A stretch of 60,012 bases of DNA from positions 15,651 to 75,662 of the forward strand of contig NZ_BSSA01000038.1 of assembly GCF_030268885.1 (NCBI RefSeq), in the 5' to 3' direction. Under the pieces are notes generated by a model, which was given only the letters and a program-made list of their open reading frames with translations, was not told the DNA's origin and did not search any database. The stretch comes from Kitasatospora phosalacinea. GTDB taxonomy: Bacteria > Actinomycetota > Actinomycetes > Streptomycetales > Streptomycetaceae. Made by a program: the position numbers and the translations under genes. Below are positions 40,447 to 49,256 of this stretch, piece after piece; the stretch's first letter is position 1; every line of letters begins with the position of its first letter.

Positions 40447-42199
40447 TGCGCTGGTAGAAACCGAGTTCGGCACCGAGCGCATGCTGCCGTGACGCGGGAT
40501 CCGACAGGTAGTGGTCGCCGCCTGCGAGGAACAGGCTCTCGTGGTTCCGGTCCCGAGCAGACAGGGCGCCGGCGAAGTGCCTCGCCTCGCTGGCCGAGGT
40601 AATCGTGTCAGCCGTGCCGTGGATCACCAGAACAGGAACCCGGACACGGTCGGGTGCCGCCGCGCCCGCAGGCCCGCGCAGTACCGCTGCATGCGGACGC
40701 TGGAAGGGCGGCACGGACCTCTCCCATCGGGCCGGGTCGATGATCGCCGACGTGGCCGTCGCCGCGCTGAAGGGAGCTGGCCGGCACGCGGCCTGGAGTG
40801 CGGTGTACCCACCGGCACTGGCCCCGCTGATGAACAAGGCTCCGGGCAGAGCAACGCCGGCCGCGAGGAGATGCTCGCCGACAGCGGCGCAGTCGTCGAC
40901 GTCGTACTCACCCCAATGGCCGTGCAACGACTGCCGGAAGGCTCGTCCCTGTCCGGTGCTGCCCCGGTACAGGACTTCGGCGACCGCAAAGCCGTGACTG
41001 ATGAAGAACTGCGTCGTCCAGTCCAGTCGCAGGGGGACATCATCGGTCGGCCCGGGATGAGCCCGGACGATCAGCGGCACCGCCCCGGTGTCGTCCGGGC
41101 GGTGGAGCAGGAAGCGCAGTGGCCCGTTGACCGTCTCGACGGTCTCCACCGAGGGCGGTGAAACCGTCCAGGGTGATGGGGACGGCGGCTCTGGTACCAC
41201 CAGGCTGGCACGACCGTCCGACCCGGCCGCGAGGTCGACCGACCAGATCGAGGGGGAACTGCTTGCCGTGGACCCAATCACTGCCACCGCGGTTCCCGTG
41301 GCGGCGACATAGGGCTTTATCGATGTGAGGTTCGACGCTATGCGGCGTCGGTCAGTCCCGTTGACGAGCAGCAGCTCGGTGGCGATCCCGTCCGTGGCGG
41401 TCAGCACGACCTCACCGCGCGGCGTGAAACCGTACGACTGGTACCCGCCCTCCCACGGCGCAGGGGCGCAGTCCGCGTCGACCGGGGCGATGGCCTCCGC
41501 CACGCCGTTCCACCGGTACAGGTTCCACCAGCCCGTCCGGTCGGACATGAAATGCAGTCGGCCGCCCGGCCCCCACGATGGCTGCGTTACGGACTCCTGC
41601 CAATCGCCAGCGACGACCACGCCCGGCTCTACCACGCCTGGCCGGACGGCTGCCAGCAACAGCCGGGAGCTGTCCCACGGCATCTGGTCGCGGTCCCACT
41701 CCAGGTAGGCCAGCATGCCCGGCGCAAGCCGCGGGCTGGCCAGGAACCCGGAGGAGCGGACCAAGACCTCGACGTGCCCCGTCCTGGACACAGAAACGAT
41801 CTCGTCGGCCGAGTCGCCACCGCGGACCGCCAACGGAAGCCCGTCCCAGGACAGCGAGAGATCCCCGTACTGCACCTGATCGTCGCCAGTCGCGACGCAC
41901 ACCGGAGTCCCGCCCGTGGGAAGGTGGAAGAGAGAGCCGTTATCCACGAACCACACGCCGTCCGGCGCCACCACGAAACTACCGCCGCCATAGGCGTGAA
42001 GCTGACCACCGACCGAGAACTCCGGCGCAGTCACCGACAGGGTTGAGCCAGCGAAACTGCGCATGAGTCGCTGGCGTCCACCATGGTCGGGATCGGACTG
42101 CAGCCACCACAGTGCGCCCTGCGCGAAGCAGAGTTCGTCATAGGTCACCACGGTCTGGGCCACCCACGCGGGCGCCAGCCCGGTGCCGTTGTCGGTCAT
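40424..42199 (-). CDS. S9 prolyl-oligopeptidase-family peptidase
   Basis: 591 residues from ATG 42199 (AGGAGG upstream). A beta-propeller-like N-terminal half (GGQLHAYGGGSFVVAPDGVWFVD, RLHFMSDRTGWWNLYRW) is followed by an alpha/beta hydrolase domain with the catalytic Ser in LFISGASAGGYTAL, Asp in VIHGTADTITS and His in GGDHYLSDP. No signal peptide, so it is cytoplasmic. It should cleave short peptides, possibly after Pro, or act as an acylaminoacyl peptidase or esterase. It could process a leader peptide, but nothing in the sequence ties it to one. Confidence 0.88.
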   Translation of the reverse strand: MTDNGTGLAPAWVAQTVVTYDELCFAQGALWWLQSDPDHGGRQRLMRSFAGSTLSVTAPEFSVGGQLHAYGGGSFVVAPDGVWFVDNGSLFHLPTGGTPVCVATGDDQVQYGDLSLSWDGLPLAVRGGDSADEIVSVSRTGHVEVLVRSSGFLASPRLAPGMLAYLEWDRDQMPWDSSRLLLAAVRPGVVEPGVVVAGDWQESVTQPSWGPGGRLHFMSDRTGWWNLYRWNGVAEAIAPVDADCAPAPWEGGYQSYGFTPRGEVVLTATDGIATELLLVNGTDRRRIASNLTSIKPYVAATGTAVAVIGSTASSSPSIWSVDLAAGSDGRASLVVPEPPSPSPWTVSPPSVETVETVNGPLRFLLHRPDDTGAVPLIVRAHPGPTDDVPLRLDWTTQFFISHGFAVAEVLYRGSTGQGRAFRQSLHGHWGEYDVDDCAAVGEHLLAAGVALPGALFISGASAGGYTALQAACRPAPFSAATATSAIIDPARWERSVPPFQRPHAAVLRGPAGAAAPDRVRVPVLVIHGTADTITSASEARHFAGALSARDRNHESLFLAGGDHYLSDPASRQHALGAELGFYQRIMRRGRG

Positions 42200-42350
42200 G
42201 CGGCGCAGTCCTCCTGGCATCGCTGCTGGCCTGCCCGTAGGCTACCCGTCGGCCGGGGCTTGGACGAACCTGCAGACCACAGCGGTGCGCGCGCTCGATG
42301 AGCGCTCCGGGGCTGGACAGCACATGGTGGCATCGGGCTGGCAACCTGGA

Positions 42351-43037
42351 TCAGCTGGCCTCGGTCTTGGGCGCGTATCGCAGCACCACCACGTCGCCGA
42401 CCTGCTCCGACCCGAGAAGCTTCATCCGCCGGCCACTGCCACCCGGGTAGTCGGCCGGGTGGAGGAAGCGGGGTGCTGCGGCGTCGCCGACGAGCAGCGG
42501 AGCGATGGCGAGGTGGATCTCGTCCGCCAGCCCCTGGGAGAGGAACTGGGTGTGGATCTGCCCGCCGCCCTCGACCATGAGGCGCTCGACGCCGCGGGTG
42601 GCAAGGTCGTCGAGCAGCGTGCCGAAGTCCACGGTGGGGCCGGTGCTGACGACGTCGGCCAGGCCGTCGAGGGTGTCGCGAAGCTTCGGTGCTGCAGCGT
42701 CAGTGGTGTAGACGACCTTCTGGTCGCCGAAGTGCCAGAACTTGAGGTCGCGGCTCAGGTCGCCGCTGGCGGAGATGGTGACTTTGAGCGGGTACTCCGT
42801 CTTGCCAGCTGCGATCCGGTCAGCCCGGCGCTTCTCGCTGTTCACGAGCAAGCGGGGGTTGTCGCTGCGGAGGGTGTTGCCACCGATGAGGATGGCGTCG
42901 GATTCGGCCCGGACCTGGTCGACGCGATCGAAGTCCTCAGCGTTCGACAACAGAAGACGCTCGGGCGAGGCGTCGTCGATGTGGCCGTCGACGGAGGTGG
43001 CGACGCTCAGCAGGACGAAGGGGCGGGAGGGCATCAT
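42351..43037 (-). CDS. RibD C-terminal / dihydrofolate-reductase-like reductase
   Basis: 228 residues from the first of two ATGs at 43037. The reductase fold is shown by FVLLSVATSVDGHIDD, ILIGGNTLRSDNPRLLVN and VERLMVEGGGQIHTQFLSQGLADEIHLAIAPLLVGD, matching the RibD C-terminal domain (5-amino-6-ribosylaminopyrimidinedione reductase type) rather than true DHFR. No deaminase half is present. It would use NADPH on a pteridine- or riboflavin-like substrate, but stand-alone homologues have varied roles. Confidence 0.83.
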   Translation of the reverse strand: MMPSRPFVLLSVATSVDGHIDDASPERLLLSNAEDFDRVDQVRAESDAILIGGNTLRSDNPRLLVNSEKRRADRIAAGKTEYPLKVTISASGDLSRDLKFWHFGDQKVVYTTDAAAPKLRDTLDGLADVVSTGPTVDFGTLLDDLATRGVERLMVEGGGQIHTQFLSQGLADEIHLAIAPLLVGDAAAPRFLHPADYPGGSGRRMKLLGSEQVGDVVVLRYAPKTEAS

Positions 43038-43078
43038 GAGGTCCGTTCTCTCAGGTACGCAGCATCGGTCTGTGGTGA

Positions 43079-44482
43079 TCACACTTCATGAACCAGGAGG
43101 CTGTCGAGTGCCTGCTGGAATTGCACGACCTCGGGCACTCCCCGCCACCCTCGCAGCAACGCGTCCAGATTGGCCAACTCGTTGAAAATCCGGGCCGATC
43201 CGGTGGTCGCCGCGATCGACAGCGCCGTGCAGGCGGTGACGGCTGCCTGCTCCGGGCCGTCGATGGACAGCTGGGCGATGGCCGAGCGGGCGAGGTAGAC
43301 ACCGCGATCACGACGGTAGGTCGCGGGCAGGGACCGGATTGCCTTCTCGAAGCCGACTACCGCATCGCGGTGGCGTCCCAATGACGACAACGACCGGGCC
43401 CGTTGAGCCTCGACGTACGCCTCGTTCAGCCAGCGGCCACGGCCGACCGGTGCCTCGGGTGGGCGGGTGAGCAATGAGAGTGCCTGGTCGAAGGTGTGTT
43501 GGGCTGTCCGCTCGTCGCCGAGCAGCGCGTGTCCGTGGGCCTCGTAGACCGCGCCCATGGCGCTCAGCCGGCTTCTCGAGCCGGCCAGGCGCTGGGCTGA
43601 GGCGGCGAGGTCGATGGCCTCGATCGAGTCCTGCATGTCACCGGCGAGCTGGGACTTCCGGGCCATGATGTAGGCGGTCAAGTCCTGGTCTCCGGAGGCG
43701 CTTGCCCAGTCGACGGCGCGGTCCGCCCAGTACTGGGCGGCACGGTGGTCGCCGCTGTCCTGGTACAGCCAGCTGCAGAACTCGGCGTACTCGGCCTGCA
43801 CTTGTAGCAGGTCGTGCCGGTCCCGGCCGGACGCCTCGCGGCGAAGGTGCTGGATGAGGCGAACGTGCTCCTGCGCCGTGGAGACGACCTCGCGAGGCCC
43901 GAGGACGTTGTCACACTCCACCAGCGACCTGCGCAGGGACCTCATGTTCTCGACCGGGTGGATATCCGGCGAGAGGACGGGCGGGGTTGCCTGGACCTCG
44001 GGTGCCGCGAGACCCGACAGCGCTGTGGCACCCGCAGCAGCGGTGAAGCCCCGCAGCAGGGCTCTACGCGGCATGGTCACGAAGATGATCCTCCCATCTG
44101 CGGTCCGGCAGCCGACCCGGACGCCGCCGTCCATCAGCGCCATCGACGCGGCGCCGACTGTGTGGCCATCGAGGTTGGGCGCGTTCCATTCCGGCGTCGT
44201 GACACGCTGTACGCCTTCACCGAGCAGCGAGGCTCCTCGCGCCGACGTCGTGTTGTCGGCCAATACATCCTGCTCGAGAGGTGACAGCAGTGCGGCGAGT
44301 TCGCTCGTACTAGCCCCTAGCACTCTGGCGAGCTTCGCCATCTGCCACGGGCGCGGGAGAGCGGAACCGCGCTCCCACCGGCCGACCGTCGTCCGGTCGA
44401 CCCCCATCGCGGCCGCGAGGGACTCCTGGGTGAACCCCGCGCTCGCGCGTTGCGCGATGAACCGGTCGCGCTTAACCCCCAT
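43079..44482 (-). CDS. XRE-family regulator with TPR-like C-terminal domain
   Basis: 467 residues from ATG 44482. HTH: AGFTQESLAAAMGVDRTTVGRWERGSALPRPWQ. A linker contains the Tat-like RRALLRGFTAAAGATALSGLAA, which in this family is part of the folded protein rather than export. Repeated helices follow (EYAEFCSWLYQDSGDHRAAQYW, AQRLAGSRSRLSAMGAVYEA, ERTAQHTFDQALSLL). It is divergent from the small peptide/AsnB-like pair and is the natural candidate regulator for them. Confidence 0.85.
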   Translation of the reverse strand: MGVKRDRFIAQRASAGFTQESLAAAMGVDRTTVGRWERGSALPRPWQMAKLARVLGASTSELAALLSPLEQDVLADNTTSARGASLLGEGVQRVTTPEWNAPNLDGHTVGAASMALMDGGVRVGCRTADGRIIFVTMPRRALLRGFTAAAGATALSGLAAPEVQATPPVLSPDIHPVENMRSLRRSLVECDNVLGPREVVSTAQEHVRLIQHLRREASGRDRHDLLQVQAEYAEFCSWLYQDSGDHRAAQYWADRAVDWASASGDQDLTAYIMARKSQLAGDMQDSIEAIDLAASAQRLAGSRSRLSAMGAVYEAHGHALLGDERTAQHTFDQALSLLTRPPEAPVGRGRWLNEAYVEAQRARSLSSLGRHRDAVVGFEKAIRSLPATYRRDRGVYLARSAIAQLSIDGPEQAAVTACTALSIAATTGSARIFNELANLDALLRGWRGVPEVVQFQQALDSLLVHEV

Positions 44483-44928
44483 GACCTGCCCCCTGTCCGC
44501 GCCAGGACTCTGTCGGCTGCCGAAGTTGCCAGGCCAGACGCGGGTTTGCCACATGAATGCCTCATCGATGCATCAATTCTGCTCTGTTCAAAGTTCGTTC
44601 GCAGCGGTTCCCTGGTGCTCGCCGGATGGACCGGTGCACCGAGGACGAAAGGCCAGTCGAGGCGCAGGCGTCGGACGATCGGAGTCCGCATGGACCGTGC
44701 TAGCTGGATCCCGCCGCTGGGGAAGGACCGTCCTCTGAAGTTCTTTCTGTTGTGCGAAGTTGAAGGGAGGTCAGGTCGGTTGGTTTGACGCCGTTTCGCC
44801 CGGGACGTCTCCGGGACGTCTTGGGACGGGGTCGCGACCGTCCTCGCGTCGGCTGCCAGCATGGACGGATCGCCATGCGGTCACTGTGAGGGATCGAACG
44901 GTAACTCTGATGATCGGGGAGGGTGTTC
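44483..44928. promoter_or_regulatory. 446-bp divergent region with 11-bp-spaced direct repeats
   Basis: No gene is seen. gggacgtct occurs at 44802-44810 and 44813-44821, and gggacgg at 44824-44830: three copies with starts exactly 11 bp apart, the helical spacing used by SARP/OmpR-type activators. A perfect palindrome ggtcgcgacc (44830-44839) follows. The palindrome gatgcatc lies nearer the XRE gene. The repeats are ~100 bp upstream of the peptide start codon. Confidence 0.45.
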
Positions 44929-45066
44929 ATGTCGACGAAGTCAGTGCCCGGCGACGGGCAGCATGGCAAGGGGAGTAAGGGGAGCCCGGGAGGCGGGGCT
45001 ACCCAGGGTGCCTGGGCGTTCGTCCAGGATCTGACTCGCGGCCTCCTGGCACTGCGCCGCAGGTGA
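44929..45066 (+). CDS. Small peptide gene (45 residues), candidate RiPP precursor
   Basis: ATG at 44929 follows GGGGAGG at six bases, a strong site. The peptide starts MSTKSVPGDGQHGKGSKGS, has a Gly-rich middle (PGGGATQGAW) and a hydrophobic/basic end (AFVQDLTRGLLALRRR). The stop TGA overlaps the GTG of the AsnB-like gene. There is no Cys. Whether it is a precursor, a leader-type partner or a regulator is unknown, but its strong ribosome site and coupling to an ATP-dependent amide-forming enzyme make a modified peptide plausible. Confidence 0.6.
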   Translation: MSTKSVPGDGQHGKGSKGSPGGGATQGAWAFVQDLTRGLLALRRR

Positions 45067-46376
45067 GTCTCCTGCCAATGTTCGAGGACGGGGCCGGCCG
45101 GAGGTCAGCTGACCCGCTGGGTCTGGCGGGCCCTGTCCCCGTGGTCGACCTATCTGCGCTGGCCCTGCTCCTGGCGCCTCCGGCGATGCTGGGCGAGTTT
45201 ATCCCGGCCTCGCCCTGGCGGAACGTTCACCGGGTTCCCGTCGCCCTACCGCAGGCGCAGGCCGCTGATCTCAGGTCGGCGTTCACCGCCTCTGTCCGCG
45301 AGCTCACCGAGGGCACGCAGACGATCGGGGTCCTGGTCTCCGGCGGGTTGGACTCGCTCGCAGTACTGCTCCACGTGCTGCGGGTTGCCGACGATCGCCG
45401 TGTAGTGGCACTGACCACGGACCTGCGCGACGATGCCGGCAGTAGCGCTGCGGCTGTAGTCCACGAACTGGTGGATGCGCTGAGGCTTCCGATGGACCTC
45501 GTCGTGCTCGACCCCGCGCGGGATCGCGCCGAGCCGGCGTGGACTGCAGCGGGGCCACGGCTGGATGCGCTGCCCGAGGTGAACGCGGCGGCGGCAGAGA
45601 CAGCGCACTCGCTCGGGTGCGCGATGCTGCTCTCTGGGGACGGTGCCGATGAGCTGTTGGGCGTCCCGCGGTTCGCCGCTGCTGAGGTAGCCCGACGGCG
45701 TGGGGTGCGAGGCGCTGTGCGGTATGTGAGCGACATGGCACGCTCGGGCCCGGGAGCGTTCGGGGAAGTCGTCGCGCTGGCGGCGGGGTTGCTGCCTCGT
45801 CAGGCTCGGGCACGGGCCTACTGGGCCGCCAACTGGCCGTCCTGGTGTGATCCCGTGGCGTCCGCTGTGCTCGCGGAGCCGTTTCGAGAGGCGGCTACCG
45901 AATGGGCCAGGAGATGGGTGGACGGCACGGTCGCTGCCCATGCCTCGGCCGGGCGCACGTGGGCCCAGGCCGACGCCCGCGACGCGCTGCTGCCCCGCGA
46001 AATCATCCCGCCAGCGGGGAGGGTGGCGGAGGCCTCGCCGTTCCTGCACGCGGGGTTCCTCGCCGCGGCCCTCGCGCTGCCGATCGGCGACCGGTACCAC
46101 CCGGGCCTTCCCAGCGCCTATCAGCGCTGCAAGGCCCAAGTGGTTCGGCTGCTTCCCAGCGGAACCGTCCATGCGCTACCCCAGCGCAAGCAGTACTTCA
46201 CCGCCGCCCTCGGTCTGCAGGCTGAAACAGGGCGGAAGGCGCCGATCTGCGTGGAGGCCGGGCTGATCGACCCGGCCGCTCTGGCGATCGAGCGGGACGC
46301 GGCCGTGCTCCTGGTGGTGGCAGCCATCGAGCGCTGGTTGGCCGGCGCCCTGGAGCACGGCGCCGACCTGCGATGA
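45063..46376 (+). CDS. Asparagine-synthetase-like protein without glutaminase domain
   Basis: 437 residues from GTG 45063, overlapping the peptide gene. The PP-loop ATP site SGGLDS is at 93-98 in IGVLVSGGLDSLAVLL, and LLSGDGADELLGVPRF matches the AsnB synthetase domain. The N-terminal ~85 residues are too short for a class II glutaminase and lack a Cys2 nucleophile. This architecture resembles lasso-peptide macrolactam synthetases and beta-lactam synthetases, which adenylate a carboxylate and form an amide. Unlike a lasso locus, no leader peptidase or RRE gene lies beside it. Confidence 0.78.
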   Translation: MSLLPMFEDGAGRRSADPLGLAGPVPVVDLSALALLLAPPAMLGEFIPASPWRNVHRVPVALPQAQAADLRSAFTASVRELTEGTQTIGVLVSGGLDSLAVLLHVLRVADDRRVVALTTDLRDDAGSSAAAVVHELVDALRLPMDLVVLDPARDRAEPAWTAAGPRLDALPEVNAAAAETAHSLGCAMLLSGDGADELLGVPRFAAAEVARRRGVRGAVRYVSDMARSGPGAFGEVVALAAGLLPRQARARAYWAANWPSWCDPVASAVLAEPFREAATEWARRWVDGTVAAHASAGRTWAQADARDALLPREIIPPAGRVAEASPFLHAGFLAAALALPIGDRYHPGLPSAYQRCKAQVVRLLPSGTVHALPQRKQYFTAALGLQAETGRKAPICVEAGLIDPAALAIERDAAVLLVVAAIERWLAGALEHGADLR

Positions 46377-46439
46377 CAACCCCACTGATGCACCCACGAT
46401 CGGAGCGGCACATTGAACCAAGGTGCACCGTGCGGAAGT

Positions 46440-47330
46440 TCAAGGACGTCGCGAGAAGCTCCACAGGCGATCGACCTCAACCAGGCCTGCTCGGTCATAC
46501 ATCAGATTCGCGGCGGCCCGGCTTCGCTCAACATCGTCGGCCGGGGCGTCGTCGTCCACGAACAGGATGACCTCGCTCGCCCCCAGGCCCGCGAGAAGGT
46601 CAAGGCAGGACCCCATCAGCGCCGGCCCCAGACCGCGCCCGCGGTGCGCGGGGGTCACGCTGATCCACCACAGCACGCCGATCCCTGCGACAGGTCGGCC
46701 GATCGTCGCCTCGGCCATCAGTTCACCGTTGTCACCGCGGATCTCCAGCTGCTTTCCAGGTGGCTCCTCGCACTCGCTCACCGTGTAGGAGGCAGTGTGT
46801 GGCAGGCCCGCGATCGGCAGTGGGGAGTGCATGTAGCGCCAAAGGTTCCGGCCCGAGAACCCGGCCAGCTCGAGCGCCTGGCGGGTCTCGGGGCGGTGGC
46901 CTACGGGCAGGCCCTCCAGCCCGAGCGTCAGCGCGGATGCGAATTCGAAGGCGAGGATCATGCGGTCGCCGAGCTCGCGCACCACGTGGGTGATCAGCGC
47001 GCTGGCGATGGCCTGGTCTTCCCGGCAGTGCAGCCACAGCAGGAGCCCAGTGCCGTCCGAGGAGCGAACGGCGTACGAAATGACCCCCAGTACTCGTCCG
47101 GAAGCGTCATGGACGATGTCGGTGCTCGGGGCGTCAAGCTCCTCCCACCATCCGGCGTCCACCTGCGACTTGCCAGCCAGTGCGTCGGCCAACATGCTCG
47201 CGGTGCTCTCAGGTTGACCCGTGAGTCGGTCAGCGTTCACCAACGCGAGAACCGCGTCCTGGTCGGCCGCCTCATAAGGACGTACGGACAAGCCCATCGC
47301 CGGACCGGTGGTCACCGTTGTCACGCTCAC
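46440..47330 (-). CDS. GNAT-family acetyltransferase, double-lobed
   Basis: 296 residues from GTG 47330 with GAGGAGG upstream. The C-terminal lobe holds the acetyl-CoA motif ISVTPAHRGRGLGPALMG followed by ANLMYDRAGLVEVDRLW; the N-terminal lobe (VRPYEAADQDAVLALVNADR) is a degenerate GNAT half. It is convergent with the AsnB-like gene. The acceptor is unknown. Confidence 0.8.
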   Translation of the reverse strand: MSVTTVTTGPAMGLSVRPYEAADQDAVLALVNADRLTGQPESTASMLADALAGKSQVDAGWWEELDAPSTDIVHDASGRVLGVISYAVRSSDGTGLLLWLHCREDQAIASALITHVVRELGDRMILAFEFASALTLGLEGLPVGHRPETRQALELAGFSGRNLWRYMHSPLPIAGLPHTASYTVSECEEPPGKQLEIRGDNGELMAEATIGRPVAGIGVLWWISVTPAHRGRGLGPALMGSCLDLLAGLGASEVILFVDDDAPADDVERSRAAANLMYDRAGLVEVDRLWSFSRRP

Positions 47331-47563
47331 GCGCCTCCTCTGTTGTGCGCCGACTGCCCACTCACCCGCCGTCGAGGGGCCGTTGCGCCTATGGCTCTCG
47401 GAGGATGGCGTCGGAACTGTATCGCCTTGGGGCGAAATATGACTCTATGTCAGCTCGCCCAGATGCGTTGGCTTCCCAGCAACCCGGCCCAGGGGTTGGC
47501 CCGGGAGGCGACCCGGGCCCGGTTGGGGTTCTGGTCATCCATCCCTCGTACTGGAGGTACCCG

Positions 47564-47998
47564 ATGCCCGGGAAGGTCACCAAGGAGAAGGTCCTCGTCT
47601 ACATCGTCCGCGACGGGAAGCTGCTGGTCTTCCGGCACACCGACTACAGCTACGAGGAAGTCGGTATCCAGGTCCCCGCCGGCAGCATCCGCACAGACGA
47701 GACACCGGAGGCCGCAGCTCTGGGTGAAGCTCGGGAGGAGACGGGGCTCGCTGGCCTCAAGATCGTGCGAAAACTCGGTGAGACCACCTACGACCTCAGC
47801 CCGTACCGCTTCGAGATCCAGCACCGCCACGTCTTCCACCTTGAGCCGACCGAACCCACCCCGCAGCGGTGGATGAGCCAGGAGAACCACGACGGCGAGC
47901 AGGATCCGACTCGGCTCGAATGCTTCTGGATGCCGCTGGCGACAGCCCACATCCTCCAGTCTGGCCAGGGCGCCCTGCTGGGAAGCCTGTTCGACTAA
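47564..47998 (+). CDS. Nudix hydrolase
   Basis: 144 residues from ATG 47564, chosen over the upstream frame because GGAGG lies six bases before it. Nudix region: VPAGSIRTDETPEAAAL then GEAREETGL; the first Arg of the core is Gly but the EE pair is retained. LVYIVRDGKLLVFRHTDYSYEEVG precedes it. It stands apart from the operon's Nudix genes. Confidence 0.83.
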   Translation: MPGKVTKEKVLVYIVRDGKLLVFRHTDYSYEEVGIQVPAGSIRTDETPEAAALGEAREETGLAGLKIVRKLGETTYDLSPYRFEIQHRHVFHLEPTEPTPQRWMSQENHDGEQDPTRLECFWMPLATAHILQSGQGALLGSLFD

Positions 47999-48140
47999 CC
48001 ATCCGCGCGGGTCACGTGCGCTCCCCGGACTCCGGCGGCCAGGCGCACTGCTGGATCAGATTTCGCGTTCATAGACGGCTGCTCCGCGAGCCGCCGGTCC
48101 ACAGCACCGGCTGATCAACTGGGAAAATGGGGGGCATTTC

Positions 48141-49256
48141 ATGCCTGAGCACGCGCTTGACGTTCCGGTGTCCGTGGGCGACCTTCGGCGCCGGATCGGT
48201 GATCTGTCGCTGCGTCTGCGCACGTCCGGGATTCAGACGAAGCCGGCTGAGCCGCGGTTCACCGACTACGACAAGATCCGGCTGCCCAGCGGCGAGCTGG
48301 TCGGCCGCAAGAAGGTCATCATCATGTCCGGCGGCTGCTCGGTGCCGACGTGCACGATGTGCCCGTTCACCAACTTCAACAACTACGGTATCGACGGCGG
48401 CACTTCGCCCGAGAGTCTTCTGGACCAGGTACGGCGCACGCTGGCCCGGACCGAGAACGAGCCCGCCTACGAGGTGCTCTCCCTCTATAACGACGGCAGC
48501 TTCTTCGCCCCGCGCGAGATCCCCCGCGACGTCCAGGTCGAGATCGCCCGCCTGGTCGCGGCGGCCGGGGTGAAGCGTCTCGTGGTCGAGTCGCTGCCAC
48601 AGTTCGTCACCGCCCCCGTGCTGGCCCCGTTCGTGAAGGCCCTGGGCGGAGTGCAGCTGGAGATCGGGATCGGGCTGCAGTCCGCCGACGAGCTTGTGCG
48701 CGAGACGCTGGTGAACACCCGCGTTTCCCAGAAATCCTTCGAGCGGGCGCTCGCGGTGATGGCCCACCTCGGGGTGGACCCGAAGATCTACCTGATGATC
48801 AAGCCGCCGTTCCTGACCGACGGCGAGGCGGTGACCGACGTGGTGGAATCGGTGGACTACCTGACCGGTCTCGGCGTGCGCGGGATGACGCTGTGCCCGA
48901 CGCGGGTGTCGCGCAACACGGTGGCGTGGGAGCTGTGGCAGGCCGGCCAGTACACGCCGCCGAACCTGTGGACGGTGGTGGAGGCGGTCCGCCGGGTCCA
49001 CGAGCGGCTCGCGGTGCGGGTCGCGTGCGTGAACCTGCGCGGCACGGACTTCGAGTCTGTCTTCCCCGACGCGTGCCTGTCCTGCGCGGACCAGGTGGTG
49101 GATGCGCTGATGCGGTTCGGGGAGAGCGGCGATGCGGCCGACCTGCCCGCGGACTGCTCCTGCCGGCCGCCGCTGGAGGTGATCGCGCTCGACCACGCCG
49201 CCATCACCGCCCGGGCGGCGCAGCAGCTGAACGTCCTGGAGCGCTCCGGTGTCTGA
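48141..49256 (+). CDS. Radical SAM enzyme with CX4CX2C cluster motif
   Basis: 371 residues from ATG 48141 (GGGGGG at six bases). The cluster-binding cysteines are Cys66, Cys71 and Cys74 in GGCSVPTCTMCPF, spaced CX4CX2C rather than the common CX3CX2C. This spacing is known in the Elp3/archaeosine-related groups. A partial TIM barrel follows (YEVLSLYNDGSFFAPREIP, KRLVVESLPQF, LEIGIGLQSADELVRETL). Late cysteines 312, 315, 339 and 341 (ACLSC, DCSC) may bind a second cluster. It is the first gene of the heptose cluster, and its stop region overlaps the P450 start. The reaction is not deducible. Confidence 0.85.
   Translation: MPEHALDVPVSVGDLRRRIGDLSLRLRTSGIQTKPAEPRFTDYDKIRLPSGELVGRKKVIIMSGGCSVPTCTMCPFTNFNNYGIDGGTSPESLLDQVRRTLARTENEPAYEVLSLYNDGSFFAPREIPRDVQVEIARLVAAAGVKRLVVESLPQFVTAPVLAPFVKALGGVQLEIGIGLQSADELVRETLVNTRVSQKSFERALAVMAHLGVDPKIYLMIKPPFLTDGEAVTDVVESVDYLTGLGVRGMTLCPTRVSRNTVAWELWQAGQYTPPNLWTVVEAVRRVHERLAVRVACVNLRGTDFESVFPDACLSCADQVVDALMRFGESGDAADLPADCSCRPPLEVIALDHAAITARAAQQLNVLERSGV

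Noticed and set aside
45227..46172. Leftward frames opposite the AsnB-like gene
   Set aside because: Basic low-complexity translations without start signals.
44929..46376. Standard lasso-peptide locus
   Set aside because: No RRE protein or leader peptidase beside the AsnB-like gene, and the peptide lacks the conserved leader Thr and a clear core start.
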